Origin: Pandoraea pneumonica
GTDB taxonomy: Bacteria; Pseudomonadota; Gammaproteobacteria; Burkholderiales; Burkholderiaceae
Reading direction: 5' to 3'
DNA: 64,000 nucleotides
Assembly (NCBI RefSeq): GCF_902459645.1
Contig: NZ_CABPSK010000001.1
Location: forward strand, 1,736,001 to 1,800,000
A model generated the notes under the pieces. The model was not told the origin of the DNA and searched no databases. It was given only the letters and a program-made list of their open reading frames with translations. Below are positions 17,383 to 26,753 of this stretch, in pieces (position 1 is the first letter of the stretch; every line of letters starts with the position of its first letter). Made by a program: the position numbers and the translations under genes.

Positions 17383-18624
17383 ATGCTGTATCAGATTCAC
17401 GAGTACAACCGCGCGTGGCTGAACCCCCTCACCACGTGGGCCAAAGCGGCCGCTACCACTTTCGTCAACCCGGGTAGCCTGCTCGCTATGATGCCCGGCG
17501 CGCCCCGCATTGCCGCCGGCTACGAGCTGCTCTACCGGCTCGGCAAGGACTACGAAAAACCCGAATTCAACATCAAGGCCGTCGAAGTCGAAGGGCACAA
17601 CATCCCGGTCGTGGAAATGACCGCGATGGAGAAGCCCTTCTGCCGTCTGCTGCGCTTCAAGCGCTATGCGGACGACGCCAGCGCCGTCGGCCAGCTCAAG
17701 GACGACCCGGTCGTGCTCGTGGTCGCGCCCCTGTCGGGCCACCACGCCACGCTGTTGCGCGATACGGTGACCACGCTGCTCAAAGACCACAAGGTCTACA
17801 TCACTGACTGGGTCGATGCGCGCATGGTCCCGCTGGAAGACGGCGCGTTCCATCTCGACGATTACGTCGCCTACATTCAGGAATTCATCCGCCATATTGG
17901 CGCTGAGAACCTGCATGTGATCTCGGTGTGCCAGCCGACCGTGCCGGTGCTCGGCGCGATCTCGCTCATGGCGTCGAACGGCGAAAAAACGCCCAAGACC
18001 ATGACGATGATGGGTGGCCCGATCGACGCGCGTAAGAGCCCCACGTCGGTCAACTCGCTGGCAACGAACAAGTCGTACGAGTGGTTCGAGAATCACGTGA
18101 TTCATGCGGTGCCGGCCAATTACCCGGGCTCGGGCCGTCTGGTCTACCCGGGCTTCCTGCAACACGCCGGGTTTGTCGCGATGAATCCGGATCGTCATTT
18201 GAAGTCGCACTGGGACTTCTATCTCGATCTGATGCGCGGCGACAACGACGACGCTGACTCGCATCGCCGCTTCTACGACGAATACAACGCGGTGCTCGAC
18301 ATGGCTGCCGAGTACTACCTCGACACCATCAAGACGGTGTTCCAGGACTTCAGTCTGGCGAGCGGTACGTGGGATGTGGCGGGTGAGCGCGTGCGTCCGC
18401 AGGACATCAAGACGACCGCCCTGTTCACCATCGAAGGCGAGCTGGACGACATCTCAGGCAGTGGTCAGACGCAAGCAGCGCACGAACTGTGCACCGGCAT
18501 TCCGGCCAAGCGCCGCGCGCACTTCACGGCACCGAATTGCGGTCACTACGGGATCTTCTCGGGCAGCCGCTGGCGTAACGTGATCTATCCGCAGATTCGC
18601 GACTTCATTGCCAAAAACAACTGA
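17383..18624 (+). CDS. phaZ: Intracellular polyhydroxyalkanoate depolymerase
   Basis: A 413-residue alpha/beta-hydrolase that mobilises stored PHB granules to 3-hydroxybutyrate units. It has the PhaZ1-type active site with cysteine as nucleophile: Cys183 in ISVCQPTVPV, Asp355 in EGELDDISG and His388 in NCGHYGIF. These numbers coincide with the triad known for Ralstonia PhaZa1. The ATG at 17383 gives the family start MLYQIHEYNRAWLNPL; an upstream in-frame extension of 29 codons has no similarity. Two TGC..GCA palindromes upstream suggest control by a PHA-responsive repressor. A bidirectional terminator follows. Confidence 0.95.
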   Translation: MLYQIHEYNRAWLNPLTTWAKAAATTFVNPGSLLAMMPGAPRIAAGYELLYRLGKDYEKPEFNIKAVEVEGHNIPVVEMTAMEKPFCRLLRFKRYADDASAVGQLKDDPVVLVVAPLSGHHATLLRDTVTTLLKDHKVYITDWVDARMVPLEDGAFHLDDYVAYIQEFIRHIGAENLHVISVCQPTVPVLGAISLMASNGEKTPKTMTMMGGPIDARKSPTSVNSLATNKSYEWFENHVIHAVPANYPGSGRLVYPGFLQHAGFVAMNPDRHLKSHWDFYLDLMRGDNDDADSHRRFYDEYNAVLDMAAEYYLDTIKTVFQDFSLASGTWDVAGERVRPQDIKTTALFTIEGELDDISGSGQTQAAHELCTGIPAKRRAHFTAPNCGHYGIFSGSRWRNVIYPQIRDFIAKNN

Positions 18625-18657
18625 TCGGATCGCTAGTCCTATCGTTGTCGACGAAAC

Positions 18658-18698
18658 AAAAAACCGCCGCGTGAGCCTCAGCCCACGCGGCGGTTTTT
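18658..18698. terminator. Bidirectional terminator, phaZ / TetR gene
   Basis: Hairpin AAACCGCCGCGTG ... CACGCGGCGGTTT (18661-18673 / 18684-18696), with a U-run available on both strands, between convergent genes ending at 18624 and 18738. Confidence 0.93.
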
Positions 18699-18737
18699 CA
18701 TTGGAATCGAGCGTGCGGTAAGCGATACGCGAAAGGC

Positions 18738-19376
18738 TTAACGCGTGCGCAGCGAATCCATCAGCACCTGCGTATTGAATGCCGAATACGTCTTGCGCGT
18801 ATCGTCGGCCATCACGTCGCGGCCCATCACGATGGACAGCGTGTGGCGGTTCGACATCACGTAATAGCCCATCGCCGAGATCGTCACGTACAGATTCACC
18901 GGATCGATGCCCGTGCGAATCTCGCCGCTGACCTCGCCGCGCTTGAGCGTCTGCGCGAGCAATTCCACGATTGGCGAGACTTGTTGACGAATTTCCGTCG
19001 ACTGACGCATCGACTTCGCTTCGTGCAAGTTTTCGTTGTTGATGAGCTGGATGAGCGCCGGATGATCGGCGTAGTAATCCCACACGAAGTGCGCCAACGC
19101 CGCGACTGCGTCGAGCGGGGGTAGCGCGTCGAGCTTGAGCGCGTGTTCCGCGCGGTTGAATTCTCCGTAGACTTCTTCGAGCACGGCCAGATAGAGCTGG
19201 TCCTTATTGCCGAAGTAGTAATAGAGCATGCGTTCATTGATGTCCGCTCGGCGCGCAATACTGTCCACCCGCGCGCCGCTCGAACCCCGTTCGGCAAACT
19301 CCTCGATCGCTGCCGCCAGAATTCGCTGGCGGGTACGCTCGGGGTCCCGTTTGATCTTGGTTTCAGGCGTCGTCAT
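18738..19376 (-). CDS. TetR-family transcriptional regulator
   Basis: A 212-residue TetR-type repressor. The N-terminal helix-turn-helix covers about residues 12-60 (RTRQRILAAAIEEFAERG...VDSIARRADINERMLYYYFGNKDQLY). The C-terminal half is the helical ligand-binding domain, resembling the RutR/TetR_C group. The effector is unknown. It is divergent from the RnfB-like gene (102-base gap) and convergent with phaZ. It may regulate itself or that neighbour, but no clear operator stands out in the gap. Confidence 0.92.
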   Translation of the reverse strand: MTTPETKIKRDPERTRQRILAAAIEEFAERGSSGARVDSIARRADINERMLYYYFGNKDQLYLAVLEEVYGEFNRAEHALKLDALPPLDAVAALAHFVWDYYADHPALIQLINNENLHEAKSMRQSTEIRQQVSPIVELLAQTLKRGEVSGEIRTGIDPVNLYVTISAMGYYVMSNRHTLSIVMGRDVMADDTRKTYSAFNTQVLMDSLRTR

Positions 19377-19478
19377 GATCGGCCGGTCGTTCTCAACGGG
19401 CGGAATTATGGCACAACGGTTTCAGTGTTTCCGCAAAATGCAGGATAATTCGTTTTTCGCCGAATCCCCCACAAAGAC

Positions 19479-20372
19479 GTGTCCGAAGTCAGCGCGCTCG
19501 CGCAGCGCATCGATGCCCTATTGCCCCAGACGCAGTGCACCAAGTGCGGTTACGCCGGTTGCCGGCCGTATGCCGACGCCATCGCCAGCGGGCAAGCCAG
19601 CTATAACCAGTGTCCGCCGGGCGGTGCCGAAGGCGTCGCACGTCTGGCGACGCTGCTCGGCCGTCCGGTCATTCCTCTGAACCCCGAGAACGGCGTAGAA
19701 CGCCCGCGTCCGCGCGCCGTCATCGACGAATCGCTGTGCATCGGCTGCACGCTGTGCTTGCAGGCCTGCCCGGTCGACGCCATCGTCGGCGCGGCCAAGC
19801 TGATGCACACCGTGATCGAAGACCGCTGCACGGGCTGCGATCTGTGCGTGCCGCCCTGCCCGGTCGATTGCATCGAGATGGTGCCGGTCACCGGCGAGCA
19901 CACCGGCTGGGACGCCTGGTCGCAAACGCAAGCCGACGAGGCCCGGGTGCACTTCGAAGGGCATCAGGCCCGGCTCGCCAAGGATAAGGCCGAGCGCGAA
20001 GCGCGCCTGGCGGCGCGAGCCGCGCGTGTTGCCCCGGTTGCACCGGCAGCGCCATCCGCTGCGCCCGCCACCGAGGCCACCGCTGGGGAGCCGACGGCTA
20101 CGCAGGGCGAAGCCGCGCCCGCGAGCGCTGCGGCACCGGCGGCCGATGAAGCCGCGGCGGCCGCTGCCCGCAAGCAAGCCATTATTCAAGCCGCGCTGGA
20201 GCGTGCCCGTCAGAAGAAGGCTGCGCTGGCCGCGCAAGGTTTGGGCCCCAAGAACACCGAGAACGTGTCGGCCGAAGTGCAGGCGCAGATCGACGAAGCA
20301 GAAGCGCGCCGCAAGCGGCTCAACCTGTCCGGCACACCGGGCAAGCCAGGCACCGAGCCCGAAAAGCCGTAA
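19479..20372 (+). CDS. RnfB-like soluble ferredoxin with Ala-rich tail
   Basis: A 297-residue iron-sulfur protein of the RsxB/RnfB type. An Fe-S domain with [16 protein letters not shown]...CPPGG (residues about 20-50) is followed by two [4Fe-4S] ferredoxin motifs, [12 protein letters not shown] and [12 protein letters not shown]. The N-terminal membrane helix of true RnfB is absent: the protein begins [20 protein letters not shown] from a GTG at 19479. The last 120 residues are a charged Ala/Glu/Pro-rich tail ([15 protein letters not shown] and similar). No other rnf genes are present. It is 85 bases upstream of nth, an arrangement typical of Burkholderiales. It presumably carries electrons; the partner is unknown. 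Confidence 0.88.
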   Translation: MSEVSALAQRIDALLPQTQCTKCGYAGCRPYADAIASGQASYNQCPPGGAEGVARLATLLGRPVIPLNPENGVERPRPRAVIDESLCIGCTLCLQACPVDAIVGAAKLMHTVIEDRCTGCDLCVPPCPVDCIEMVPVTGEHTGWDAWSQTQADEARVHFEGHQARLAKDKAEREARLAARAARVAPVAPAAPSAAPATEATAGEPTATQGEAAPASAAAPAADEAAAAAARKQAIIQAALERARQKKAALAAQGLGPKNTENVSAEVQAQIDEAEARRKRLNLSGTPGKPGTEPEKP

Positions 20373-20457
20373 GCTTCGACGCGACGACCGCCCTTCCCCG
20401 TCCCGGCCCCGATAACACGCTAACCCGCCAACCCACTAACCCGCCGACGCCGCCAAC

Positions 20458-21102
20458 ATGAACGACGCCAAACGCCGAGCCCTGTTCGAGACGTTGCAGC
20501 AACTCAACCCGAATCCGACGACGGAGCTGGAATACACGTCGCCGTTCGAGTTGCTCATTGCCGTGCTGCTCTCGGCGCAGGCGACCGATGTCTCCGTCAA
20601 CAAGGCGACGCGCAAGCTGTATGCCGTGGCGAACACGCCTGCGAAGATGCTCGCGCTTGGCGAGGCCGGGGTATCCGACTACATCAAGACGATTGGCCTG
20701 TACCGCACCAAGGCGAAGAATGTGATCGCCACGTGCAAGCTGCTGCTCGATCAGCACGGCGGTGACGTACCCCGCTCGCGCGAGGCGCTCGAAGCGCTGC
20801 CCGGCGTGGGCCGAAAGACGGCGAATGTGGTGCTCAACACGGCCTTCGGCGAAGACACGATTGCGGTCGACACGCACATCTTCCGCGTGGCGAATCGTAC
20901 CGGTCTAGCCCCGGGCAAAGACCCGCTGGCCGTCGAACTGGCGCTGGAGCGTGTCACGCCGCGCGAATTCAAGCACGACGCGCATCACTGGCTGATTCTG
21001 CACGGCCGCTATGTTTGCAAGGCGCGCAAGCCCGAGTGCTGGCACTGCGCCATCGAGCCGCTGTGCGACTTCCGCCCGAAGACGCCCGCGCCGAAACACT
21101 AA
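20458..21102 (+). CDS. nth: Endonuclease III
   Basis: A 214-residue bifunctional DNA glycosylase/AP lyase removing oxidised pyrimidines. The helix-hairpin-helix LPGVGRKTANV carries catalytic Lys120, and Asp138 lies in the VDTHIFRV motif. The C-terminal [4Fe-4S] loop has Cys187, Cys194, Cys197 and Cys203 in the C-x6-C-x2-C-x5-C pattern. It lies downstream of the RnfB-like ferredoxin, with which it is probably co-transcribed. A terminator follows. Confidence 0.97.
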   Translation: MNDAKRRALFETLQQLNPNPTTELEYTSPFELLIAVLLSAQATDVSVNKATRKLYAVANTPAKMLALGEAGVSDYIKTIGLYRTKAKNVIATCKLLLDQHGGDVPRSREALEALPGVGRKTANVVLNTAFGEDTIAVDTHIFRVANRTGLAPGKDPLAVELALERVTPREFKHDAHHWLILHGRYVCKARKPECWHCAIEPLCDFRPKTPAPKH

Positions 21103-21121
21103 AGACTGACCGCCGCCATGC

Positions 21122-21158
21122 AAAACGGGCGCTCCCTGCGAGGGGAGCGCCCGTTTTG
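21122..21158. terminator. Bidirectional terminator after nth
   Basis: Long perfect stem CGGGCGCTCCC ... GGGAGCGCCCG flanked by AAAA and TTTT, between convergent genes ending at 21102 and 21216. Confidence 0.88.
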
Positions 21159-21215
21159 CGTTGATCGCCGCAATGCGTGCCGGTCAGACCGACACGCTGC
21201 GTCAAATCCTATCCG

Positions 21216-21809
21216 TCAAATGATGCGAGCTGCTTCGTCGAACGACAGACGCGGGTTGCGCGGGAACAGCTTGGCGTGATCGCCGTAGCCCAGATTACAG
21301 ATGAAGTTCACGCGCCAGTCGGTGCCAGCGAAGAACGTATCGTTGACCTTCTGGCCATCGAAACCGGCCATCGGGCCGCAGTCGAGGCCCAGTGCACGGG
21401 CAGCGAGAATGAAGTAGCCGCCTTGCAGCGAGCTGTTCATGTGGGCAGCACCAGCGGCCTTGGCGGCGTCGCCCGAGAACATCGGCACCATCTTTTCGGC
21501 ACCGTTCGGGAACAGCTTCGGCAGGTGTTCGTAGAACTTCAGATCAAACGCGATGATCGCCGTGACGGGCGCGGTGCGCGTCTTTTCCACGTTCCCCGGG
21601 GCCATGCATTCGAGCAATTTGGCCTTCGCCTCGGCGCTCTTGACGAACACGATGCGCGCGGGCGTCGTGTTTGCCGACGTCGGGCCCCATTTCACGATGT
21701 CGTACAGCTCGCGCAGCGTTTCGTCGCTGACCGGCTTCTGGAGCCACTCGTTGTGGGTGCGTGCGTCGGTGAACAGCTGGGCGATGGATTCTTTGGCAAT
21801 AGTGCTCAT
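21216..21809 (-). CDS. Nitroreductase-family malonic semialdehyde reductase (RutE-like)
   Basis: A 197-residue FMN-dependent nitroreductase-fold protein of the RutE/HadB type, which reduces malonic semialdehyde or related aldehydes and nitro compounds with NAD(P)H. Typical segments are [40 protein letters not shown] and [12 protein letters not shown]. The ATG at 21809 gives the family N-terminus; the upstream open frame of 43 codons shows no similarity. No other rut genes are nearby, so pyrimidine catabolism is not implied. Confidence 0.9.
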   Translation of the reverse strand: MSTIAKESIAQLFTDARTHNEWLQKPVSDETLRELYDIVKWGPTSANTTPARIVFVKSAEAKAKLLECMAPGNVEKTRTAPVTAIIAFDLKFYEHLPKLFPNGAEKMVPMFSGDAAKAAGAAHMNSSLQGGYFILAARALGLDCGPMAGFDGQKVNDTFFAGTDWRVNFICNLGYGDHAKLFPRNPRLSFDEAARII

Positions 21810-21972
21810 GGCGAATGATCTCGGTAGTGTTGCAATTGCGATGCAAATGCGATGCGAATGCGCGTAATGAAGCCTGTATCGAAGCGTGCAGCGAACGGCG
21901 ATTGTACCGTCGCGCGGGGATAGTCGCTGGCGGGGCAAAAATCGCCGCCTGAGCCAGCGTCCTCAAGCCAAG

Positions 21973-22917
21973 TCAGGCGCCTGCCGGTGTCCCTCGTGCC
22001 GACAGCCAAAGCACGCCGGCCAGAATCAGCGCCCCGCCGCCCAACTGCGCCGCGGTGAGCGTTTCGCCTAGCAGCATGGCCGCGAGCAACACGGTGACGA
22101 CGGGTTCCAGCGTCGAGAGCATCGAGGCGCGCCCTGCGCCGAGGCGTTGCAGACCGGCAAAGAACGTCAGGATGGCGATGACGGTGGAGCACACCGCAAT
22201 CGCCACCAGCGCCGCCCAGCCGCCTGGATTCGCGGGCCAATGCAGCGACAGCCCCTGCCCCGTGCGAACCAGCGCCATCGCACTAAACGAGACCGTGGCG
22301 GCCATGCAGACGAGCGTGGCCGTCGCACGGGCATCCACGCCGCGGGTGAGCTTCGCGCCGACCACGATGTAGCACGAGTAGATCAGCGCCGACCCCACCG
22401 CCAGCGCCATGCCCAGCGGTTGCCCGTGCCCGCCGCCCACGGTAAGCGCGGTGCCGAGCGAACACAGCAGCAGCGCGCCGAGCTTCACGGGGATCAGGCG
22501 TTCATGCAGGAAAATCGCCGCGAGCACCGTCACGAACACTGGATACAGGTAGAGCAACAACGCAACGAGCGACGCCTGCGCGTATTGCAGCGCGCCGAAG
22601 TAGCACAGCGACTGCCCCACGTAACCGATGCCGCCCATCAGCGCGATACCCAGCGACTGACGTCGCGACGGGAAAGTGACGCGTTGCACACGGCACCAGC
22701 CGAGCAGCAGCACCGACGCCAGCACGAAGCGGAACAGCAACATGGCGAAAATATCGGCACCGGACGCGCTGGCCGCGCGCGCGAAGATGGCCATCGCACC
22801 GAATGCCGACGCGGAAACGGCGATTAACGCGATACCGCCCCAGGCCGATGGCGGACGGGCATTCTGTGCGGTGGCAGGCATGGCGGAGGAGGCGGAGGAC
22901 TGGGGGCTGCGCGACAT
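21973..22917 (-). CDS. EamA/DMT-superfamily transporter
   Basis: An inner-membrane drug/metabolite transporter of about 314 residues with ten predicted helices in two EamA repeats (one ending near GALLLCSLGTALTVGGG, the second near LILAGVLWLSARG). The start is uncertain: 22917 (MSRSPQ), 22881 (MPATAQ) and an upstream ATG at 22959 are in frame, none with a strong ribosome-binding site. It is divergent from the DUF1841 gene with only about 62 bases between starts. Substrate unknown. Confidence 0.9.
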   Translation of the reverse strand: MSRSPQSSASSAMPATAQNARPPSAWGGIALIAVSASAFGAMAIFARAASASGADIFAMLLFRFVLASVLLLGWCRVQRVTFPSRRQSLGIALMGGIGYVGQSLCYFGALQYAQASLVALLLYLYPVFVTVLAAIFLHERLIPVKLGALLLCSLGTALTVGGGHGQPLGMALAVGSALIYSCYIVVGAKLTRGVDARATATLVCMAATVSFSAMALVRTGQGLSLHWPANPGGWAALVAIAVCSTVIAILTFFAGLQRLGAGRASMLSTLEPVVTVLLAAMLLGETLTAAQLGGGALILAGVLWLSARGTPAGA

Positions 22918-22979
22918 GATTGAGCGAATTGAGCGACAATACGGCCTGTTTGGCGTCACGAGAACCCCACGGAGTCCCC

Positions 22980-23411
22980 ATGTTCAATCCCAGCCGCGAT
23001 GAAGTGCGGCAATTCTTCTGCACCACTTGGCAAAAGCAACGCGGCGGTAGCATCCTCACCCCGCTCGAAACCATTGCCGCCGACTGGATCAACGAACATC
23101 CGGAATACCACGACGCCCTCTCCGACACCGAAGAAGCGAGCGCGCGCGATTACTCGCCCGAAGCCGGTCAGACCAATCCGTTCCTGCATTTGTCGATGCA
23201 CCTGGCCATCAGCGAGCAGGTCTCCATCGACCAGCCGCCCGGCATTCGCGCCGCTTACGAGCGGCTCACGAACCGGCTCGACTCGCCGCACGAAGCGCAG
23301 CATCGCATCATGGACTGTCTCGGACAAACGCTGTGGGAAGCCCAGCGCAGTGGCCAGCCGCCCGATTCCGACGCCTACTTGCAACGCATCGAACAGCAGG
23401 CGTCGCGCTAA
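22980..23411 (+). CDS. DUF1841 family protein
   Basis: A 143-residue cytoplasmic protein matching the DUF1841 pattern: MFNPSRDEVRQFFCTTW at the start, PLETIAADWINEHPEYH, NPFLHLSMHLAISEQ, and a C-terminus with HRIMDCLGQTLWEAQR. The family is widespread in beta- and gammaproteobacteria and has no established function; the conserved His and Glu residues suggest an enzyme or metal-binding protein. The ATG at 22980 has a GGAG site upstream. It ends at a bidirectional terminator. Confidence 0.92.
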   Translation: MFNPSRDEVRQFFCTTWQKQRGGSILTPLETIAADWINEHPEYHDALSDTEEASARDYSPEAGQTNPFLHLSMHLAISEQVSIDQPPGIRAAYERLTNRLDSPHEAQHRIMDCLGQTLWEAQRSGQPPDSDAYLQRIEQQASR

Positions 23412-23464
23412 GCGGCGGGAAACGTCTCACCGGCCATAGCCCGCCGGATGCCGCGAGAACGAAG

Positions 23465-23500
23465 AAAACGACGGTTGCCATCACGCAACCGTCGTTTTTT
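23465..23500. terminator. Bidirectional terminator, DUF1841 / cytochrome c genes
   Basis: AAAACGACGGTTGC (23465-23478) pairs with GCAACCGTCGTTTT (23485-23498); T-runs are available on both strands. Confidence 0.93.
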
Positions 23501-23589
23501 GCTTTCTACCGCTGCTTGCCATCGCGCGCCGCCGATCACGGCCGCGCACTGAGGGTCTACCGCGTATTTCTGCCGCGCCTTTTTACCGC

Positions 23590-24003
23590 TTACTTCTTGG
23601 TCACCAGATCGCCCGGGAGCGATTCGATATACGCGGCCATGTCCTTCAACTCTTGCGACGTGAACGGACGCGGCTTGCCGTCTTTGCCGATCGTCGCCGG
23701 GTTCGACATCACCTGCGTCTTCATGATGGCGTTGCTACGCCCGAAGACGAGGCTCTGCTCGTTTTGATACGCCCGCAACGCGTTGTAGACATAGTCGGCG
23801 TACTGACCGGCCAGCTTCGGATATTCCGGGCTGATCGGTGCATTCAGGTTCGCGCCGTGACAGCTCACGCACATGCCCTTGTCGACGAGTGCTTTGCCGT
23901 TGGCGATATTGCCCGCAGCGTGAGCGGTGCCGGCAAGCCCGGCGAGCGTAGCGCCAAGCGCCAGGGACGCCGCGAGAGCGGCCTTTGCCATCGATTGCTT
24001 CAT
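23590..24003 (-). CDS. Periplasmic monohaem cytochrome c (c4/c553 type)
   Basis: A 137-residue secreted cytochrome. A Sec signal peptide (MKQSMAKAALAASLALGATLAGLAGTAHA, cleavage after AHA) is followed by one haem site, CVSCH, near residue 45. A distal Met ligand is likely (IMKTQVMSNPA). The C-terminal helix ends DMAAYIESLPG. It is 25 bases downstream of a second small cytochrome c gene, so the pair is probably one operon. It likely passes electrons between a bc1-type donor and an oxidase; the partner is not in the window. Confidence 0.93.
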   Translation of the reverse strand: MKQSMAKAALAASLALGATLAGLAGTAHAAGNIANGKALVDKGMCVSCHGANLNAPISPEYPKLAGQYADYVYNALRAYQNEQSLVFGRSNAIMKTQVMSNPATIGKDGKPRPFTSQELKDMAAYIESLPGDLVTKK

Positions 24004-24028
24004 CGTGTTCTCCTCAGCCACGCACGTT

Positions 24029-24385
24029 TTACTTCTGGGGATTGACCGGCGTCGACGCCGTTTGCGCCGCGTAGTACGCGGCAATGTCGACGATGTCCTG
24101 CTCGGTCAACGTGGCTGCGATGCCATGCATCGTCTGGAACTTGCGATCGCCCTTGGCGTACTCCTTCAGGGCGTTTTCGATGTACTTCGCATTCTGTCCG
24201 CCGATCCGGGGCACGTGATACACCTCCGGAAACGCGGTCCGATAATCGGGAATGCCGTGGCAGCCAATACACATGGCGACCTTGTCCTTTGCCGCCTCGG
24301 GATTGGGCTTGAGTTCGGCCGCATGGATCGCGGTGAGCGACGTGCTGCCGAGCGCCAGCGCCATCATCGTGAGGAACTTTTTCAT
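24029..24385 (-). CDS. Periplasmic monohaem cytochrome c
   Basis: A 118-residue secreted cytochrome: signal peptide MKKFLTMMALALGSTSLTAIHA, one haem site CIGCH (about residue 40), and a likely axial Met in FQTMHGIAATL. The C-terminal helix is DIVDIAAYYAAQT. The ATG at 24385 gives a proper signal peptide; the open frame upstream does not. It is first in a two-gene unit with the cytochrome at 23590-24003. It is similar in fold to its neighbour but clearly diverged. Confidence 0.92.
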   Translation of the reverse strand: MKKFLTMMALALGSTSLTAIHAAELKPNPEAAKDKVAMCIGCHGIPDYRTAFPEVYHVPRIGGQNAKYIENALKEYAKGDRKFQTMHGIAATLTEQDIVDIAAYYAAQTASTPVNPQK

Positions 24386-24667
24386 GGTCTTCTTGGGAAC
24401 GTTTTTGGTTGGAATACCGGCCCGCAACACGCAGGTCGTCGTCCTGACTCCAAGGCCGACGACCCGTGAAAAAAGCAATCGATTGTAACCCACACCCCCT
24501 GATGCGCAAACTCGGGGCTGACCCGCACAGTTCTCCGAAGTTTTTTCGCAACCCCTTGATGCGGCGGAACAATTTCACGCCATGAGCGAGCCGTATGCGC
24601 ATTGTCTTATACTGAAGTTTTTCCCCTGCCCGGCCGGTTGGCCGGCTGTTTGCGGACGGCTCAGACA

Positions 24668-25510
24668 ATGCGCTTCGAAGGCTCTTCCCAATACGTCGCC
24701 ACCGACGATCTCAAACTCGCGGTCAATGCGGCGGCCACGCTGCAACGTCCCCTGCTCATCAAAGGCGAACCCGGCACCGGTAAAACCATGCTCGCCGAGG
24801 AAGTCGCCGCAGCACTCGACATGCCGCTGCTGCAATGGCATGTGAAGTCGACCACCAAAGCCCAACAAGGCCTCTACGAATACGACGCCGTCTCGCGCCT
24901 GCGCGACTCGCAACTGGGCGACGAACGCGTGCGCGACATCGCCAACTACATCGTCAAGGGCGTGCTCTGGCAAGCCTTCGAGGCCGAGCAGCAGACCGTG
25001 CTGCTGATCGATGAAATCGACAAGGCCGACATCGAATTCCCGAACGACTTGCTGCGCGAACTCGACCGCATGGAGTTCTACGTCTACGAGACACGTCAGC
25101 TCGTCAAAGCGCGTCATCGCCCGCTCGTCATCATCACGTCGAACAACGAGAAGGAACTGCCCGACGCCTTCCTGCGCCGCTGCTTCTTCCATTACATCAA
25201 GTTCCCCGATCCGACGACGATGCAGTCGATCATCGACGTGCACTTCCCGAACATTCGTCACGAACTGGTGAACGCCGCGATGGCGACGTTCTTCGAAGTG
25301 CGCGAGATTCCGGGCCTGAAGAAGAAGCCGTCGACCTCGGAACTGATCGACTGGCTCAAGCTGCTGATGGCCGAAGAAATCGGGCCCGACGCCCTGCGCA
25401 GCGCCGACAACAAGCTGGCCATTCCGCCGCTTGCGGGCGCGCTGCTCAAGAACGAACAGGACATGCATCTGTTCGAGCGTCTCGTCTTCATGAACCGCGC
25501 CAACCGGTAA
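24668..25510 (+). CDS. MoxR-type AAA+ ATPase
   Basis: A 280-residue AAA+ ATPase of the MoxR class. Walker A GEPGTGKT has Lys39; Walker B is LLIDEIDKAD near residue 116; sensor 1 is ITSNNEKELPDAFLRRCFFHYI. MoxR proteins act with VWA-domain partners as metallochaperone-like remodelling machines, inserting cofactors or activating enzymes. The ATG at 24668 is preferred over an upstream TTG because similarity begins at MRFEGSSQYV. The VWA partner starts 16 bases downstream. Confidence 0.94.
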   Translation: MRFEGSSQYVATDDLKLAVNAAATLQRPLLIKGEPGTGKTMLAEEVAAALDMPLLQWHVKSTTKAQQGLYEYDAVSRLRDSQLGDERVRDIANYIVKGVLWQAFEAEQQTVLLIDEIDKADIEFPNDLLRELDRMEFYVYETRQLVKARHRPLVIITSNNEKELPDAFLRRCFFHYIKFPDPTTMQSIIDVHFPNIRHELVNAAMATFFEVREIPGLKKKPSTSELIDWLKLLMAEEIGPDALRSADNKLAIPPLAGALLKNEQDMHLFERLVFMNRANR

Positions 25511-25526
25511 GCGCGCCAACGTCATC

Positions 25527-26702
25527 ATGCTGATCGACTTCTTTTACACCCTGCGCGCGGCCAAGCTGCCCGTCTCGGTCAAGGAATACCTGACGTTGCT
25601 CGAAGCGCTGCAACGTCAGGTCATCGCGCCCTCGCTCGACGAGTTCTACTATCTCGCGCGGCTCTCGCTCGTGAAGGACGAGAAGCATTACGACAAGTTC
25701 GATCAAGCGTTCGGTGCGTACTTCAAGGGCGTGCAGCAACTCGTGGACGCCTCGGGCGAAGTGCCGCTCGACTGGCTCAAGAAGCGCATGGAGCGCGAGC
25801 TCTCGCCCGAAGACAAGGCGCGCATTCAGGCGCTGGGCGGCCTCGACAAGCTCATGGAGCGGCTCAAGCAACTGTTCGACGAACAGAAGGGTCGACACGA
25901 AGGCGGCAGCAAGTGGATCGGCACGGGCGGCACCTCGCCGTTCGGCAACGGCGGCTTCAACCCCGAAGGCATTCGCATCGGCGGCGAGAGCAACGGCAAC
26001 CGCACCGCCGTGAAGGTGTGGGATCAACGCAGCTACCGCGACTACGACGACACCGTCGAACTCGGCACCCGCAACATCAAAGTCGCGCTGCGCCGCTTGC
26101 GCAAGTTCGCGCGCGAAGGGGCGGCCGAAGAGCTCGACCTCGACGACACGATTCGCGCGACCGCCGCCAACGCGGGCTGGCTCGATCTGAAGCTCGTGCC
26201 CGAGCGCCACAACAATGTGAAGGTGTTGATGCTGCTCGACGTGGGCGGCTCGATGGACGACCACATCGCGCGTACGGAAGAGCTTTTCTCCGCGGCAAAA
26301 TCCGAATTCAAGCACCTTGAGTTCTACTACTTCCACAATTGCGTCTACGACTACTTGTGGCGGCAGAACCGGCGGCGTCACAACGAGCGCTTCGACACGT
26401 GGGACGTGCTGCGCAAGTATCCGCCCGACTACAAGCTGATCTTCGTGGGCGACGCGACGATGAGCCCGTACGAAGTGCTGCAACCGGGCGGTTCGGTGGA
26501 ATACAACAACAAGGAAGCGGGGGCCGTGTGGCTGCGCCGCTTCATCGATCGCTTCCCCAAGCATGCCTGGCTCAACCCCGAGCCCGAAGCGCTATGGCAA
26601 TATCGGCAATCGATCTCGGTGATTCGCCAGCTGTTCGCGAACCGCATGTACCCGATTACGTTGGCGGGCCTCGAGACCGCTATGCGCACGCTCAGCAAGT
26701 AA
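25527..26702 (+). CDS. VWA-domain (CoxE-like) protein, MoxR partner
   Basis: A 391-residue cytoplasmic protein. The N-terminal half (LIDFFYTLRAAKLPVSVKEY) is typical of the CoxE/YeaD-type family. The C-terminal half is a von Willebrand A domain. Its MIDAS motif reads LLDVGGSMDDH starting at Asp238, so DxGGS replaces the canonical DxSxS. The first serine is lost but the second is kept, as is common in this family. It is translated 16 bases after the MoxR ATPase and is surely its partner. The target enzyme is not evident; the divergently placed cytochrome c genes are candidates only by proximity. Confidence 0.92.
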   Translation: MLIDFFYTLRAAKLPVSVKEYLTLLEALQRQVIAPSLDEFYYLARLSLVKDEKHYDKFDQAFGAYFKGVQQLVDASGEVPLDWLKKRMERELSPEDKARIQALGGLDKLMERLKQLFDEQKGRHEGGSKWIGTGGTSPFGNGGFNPEGIRIGGESNGNRTAVKVWDQRSYRDYDDTVELGTRNIKVALRRLRKFAREGAAEELDLDDTIRATAANAGWLDLKLVPERHNNVKVLMLLDVGGSMDDHIARTEELFSAAKSEFKHLEFYYFHNCVYDYLWRQNRRRHNERFDTWDVLRKYPPDYKLIFVGDATMSPYEVLQPGGSVEYNNKEAGAVWLRRFIDRFPKHAWLNPEPEALWQYRQSISVIRQLFANRMYPITLAGLETAMRTLSK

Positions 26703-26753
26703 GTACAGCCGCTGCTGTACGCCCACAAGAATAGACAAGACGAGACACCCCCC

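Noticed and set aside
24602-24670. TTG start 22 codons upstream for the MoxR ATPase
   Set aside because: The extension is not conserved and the ATG at 24668 gives the family N-terminus.
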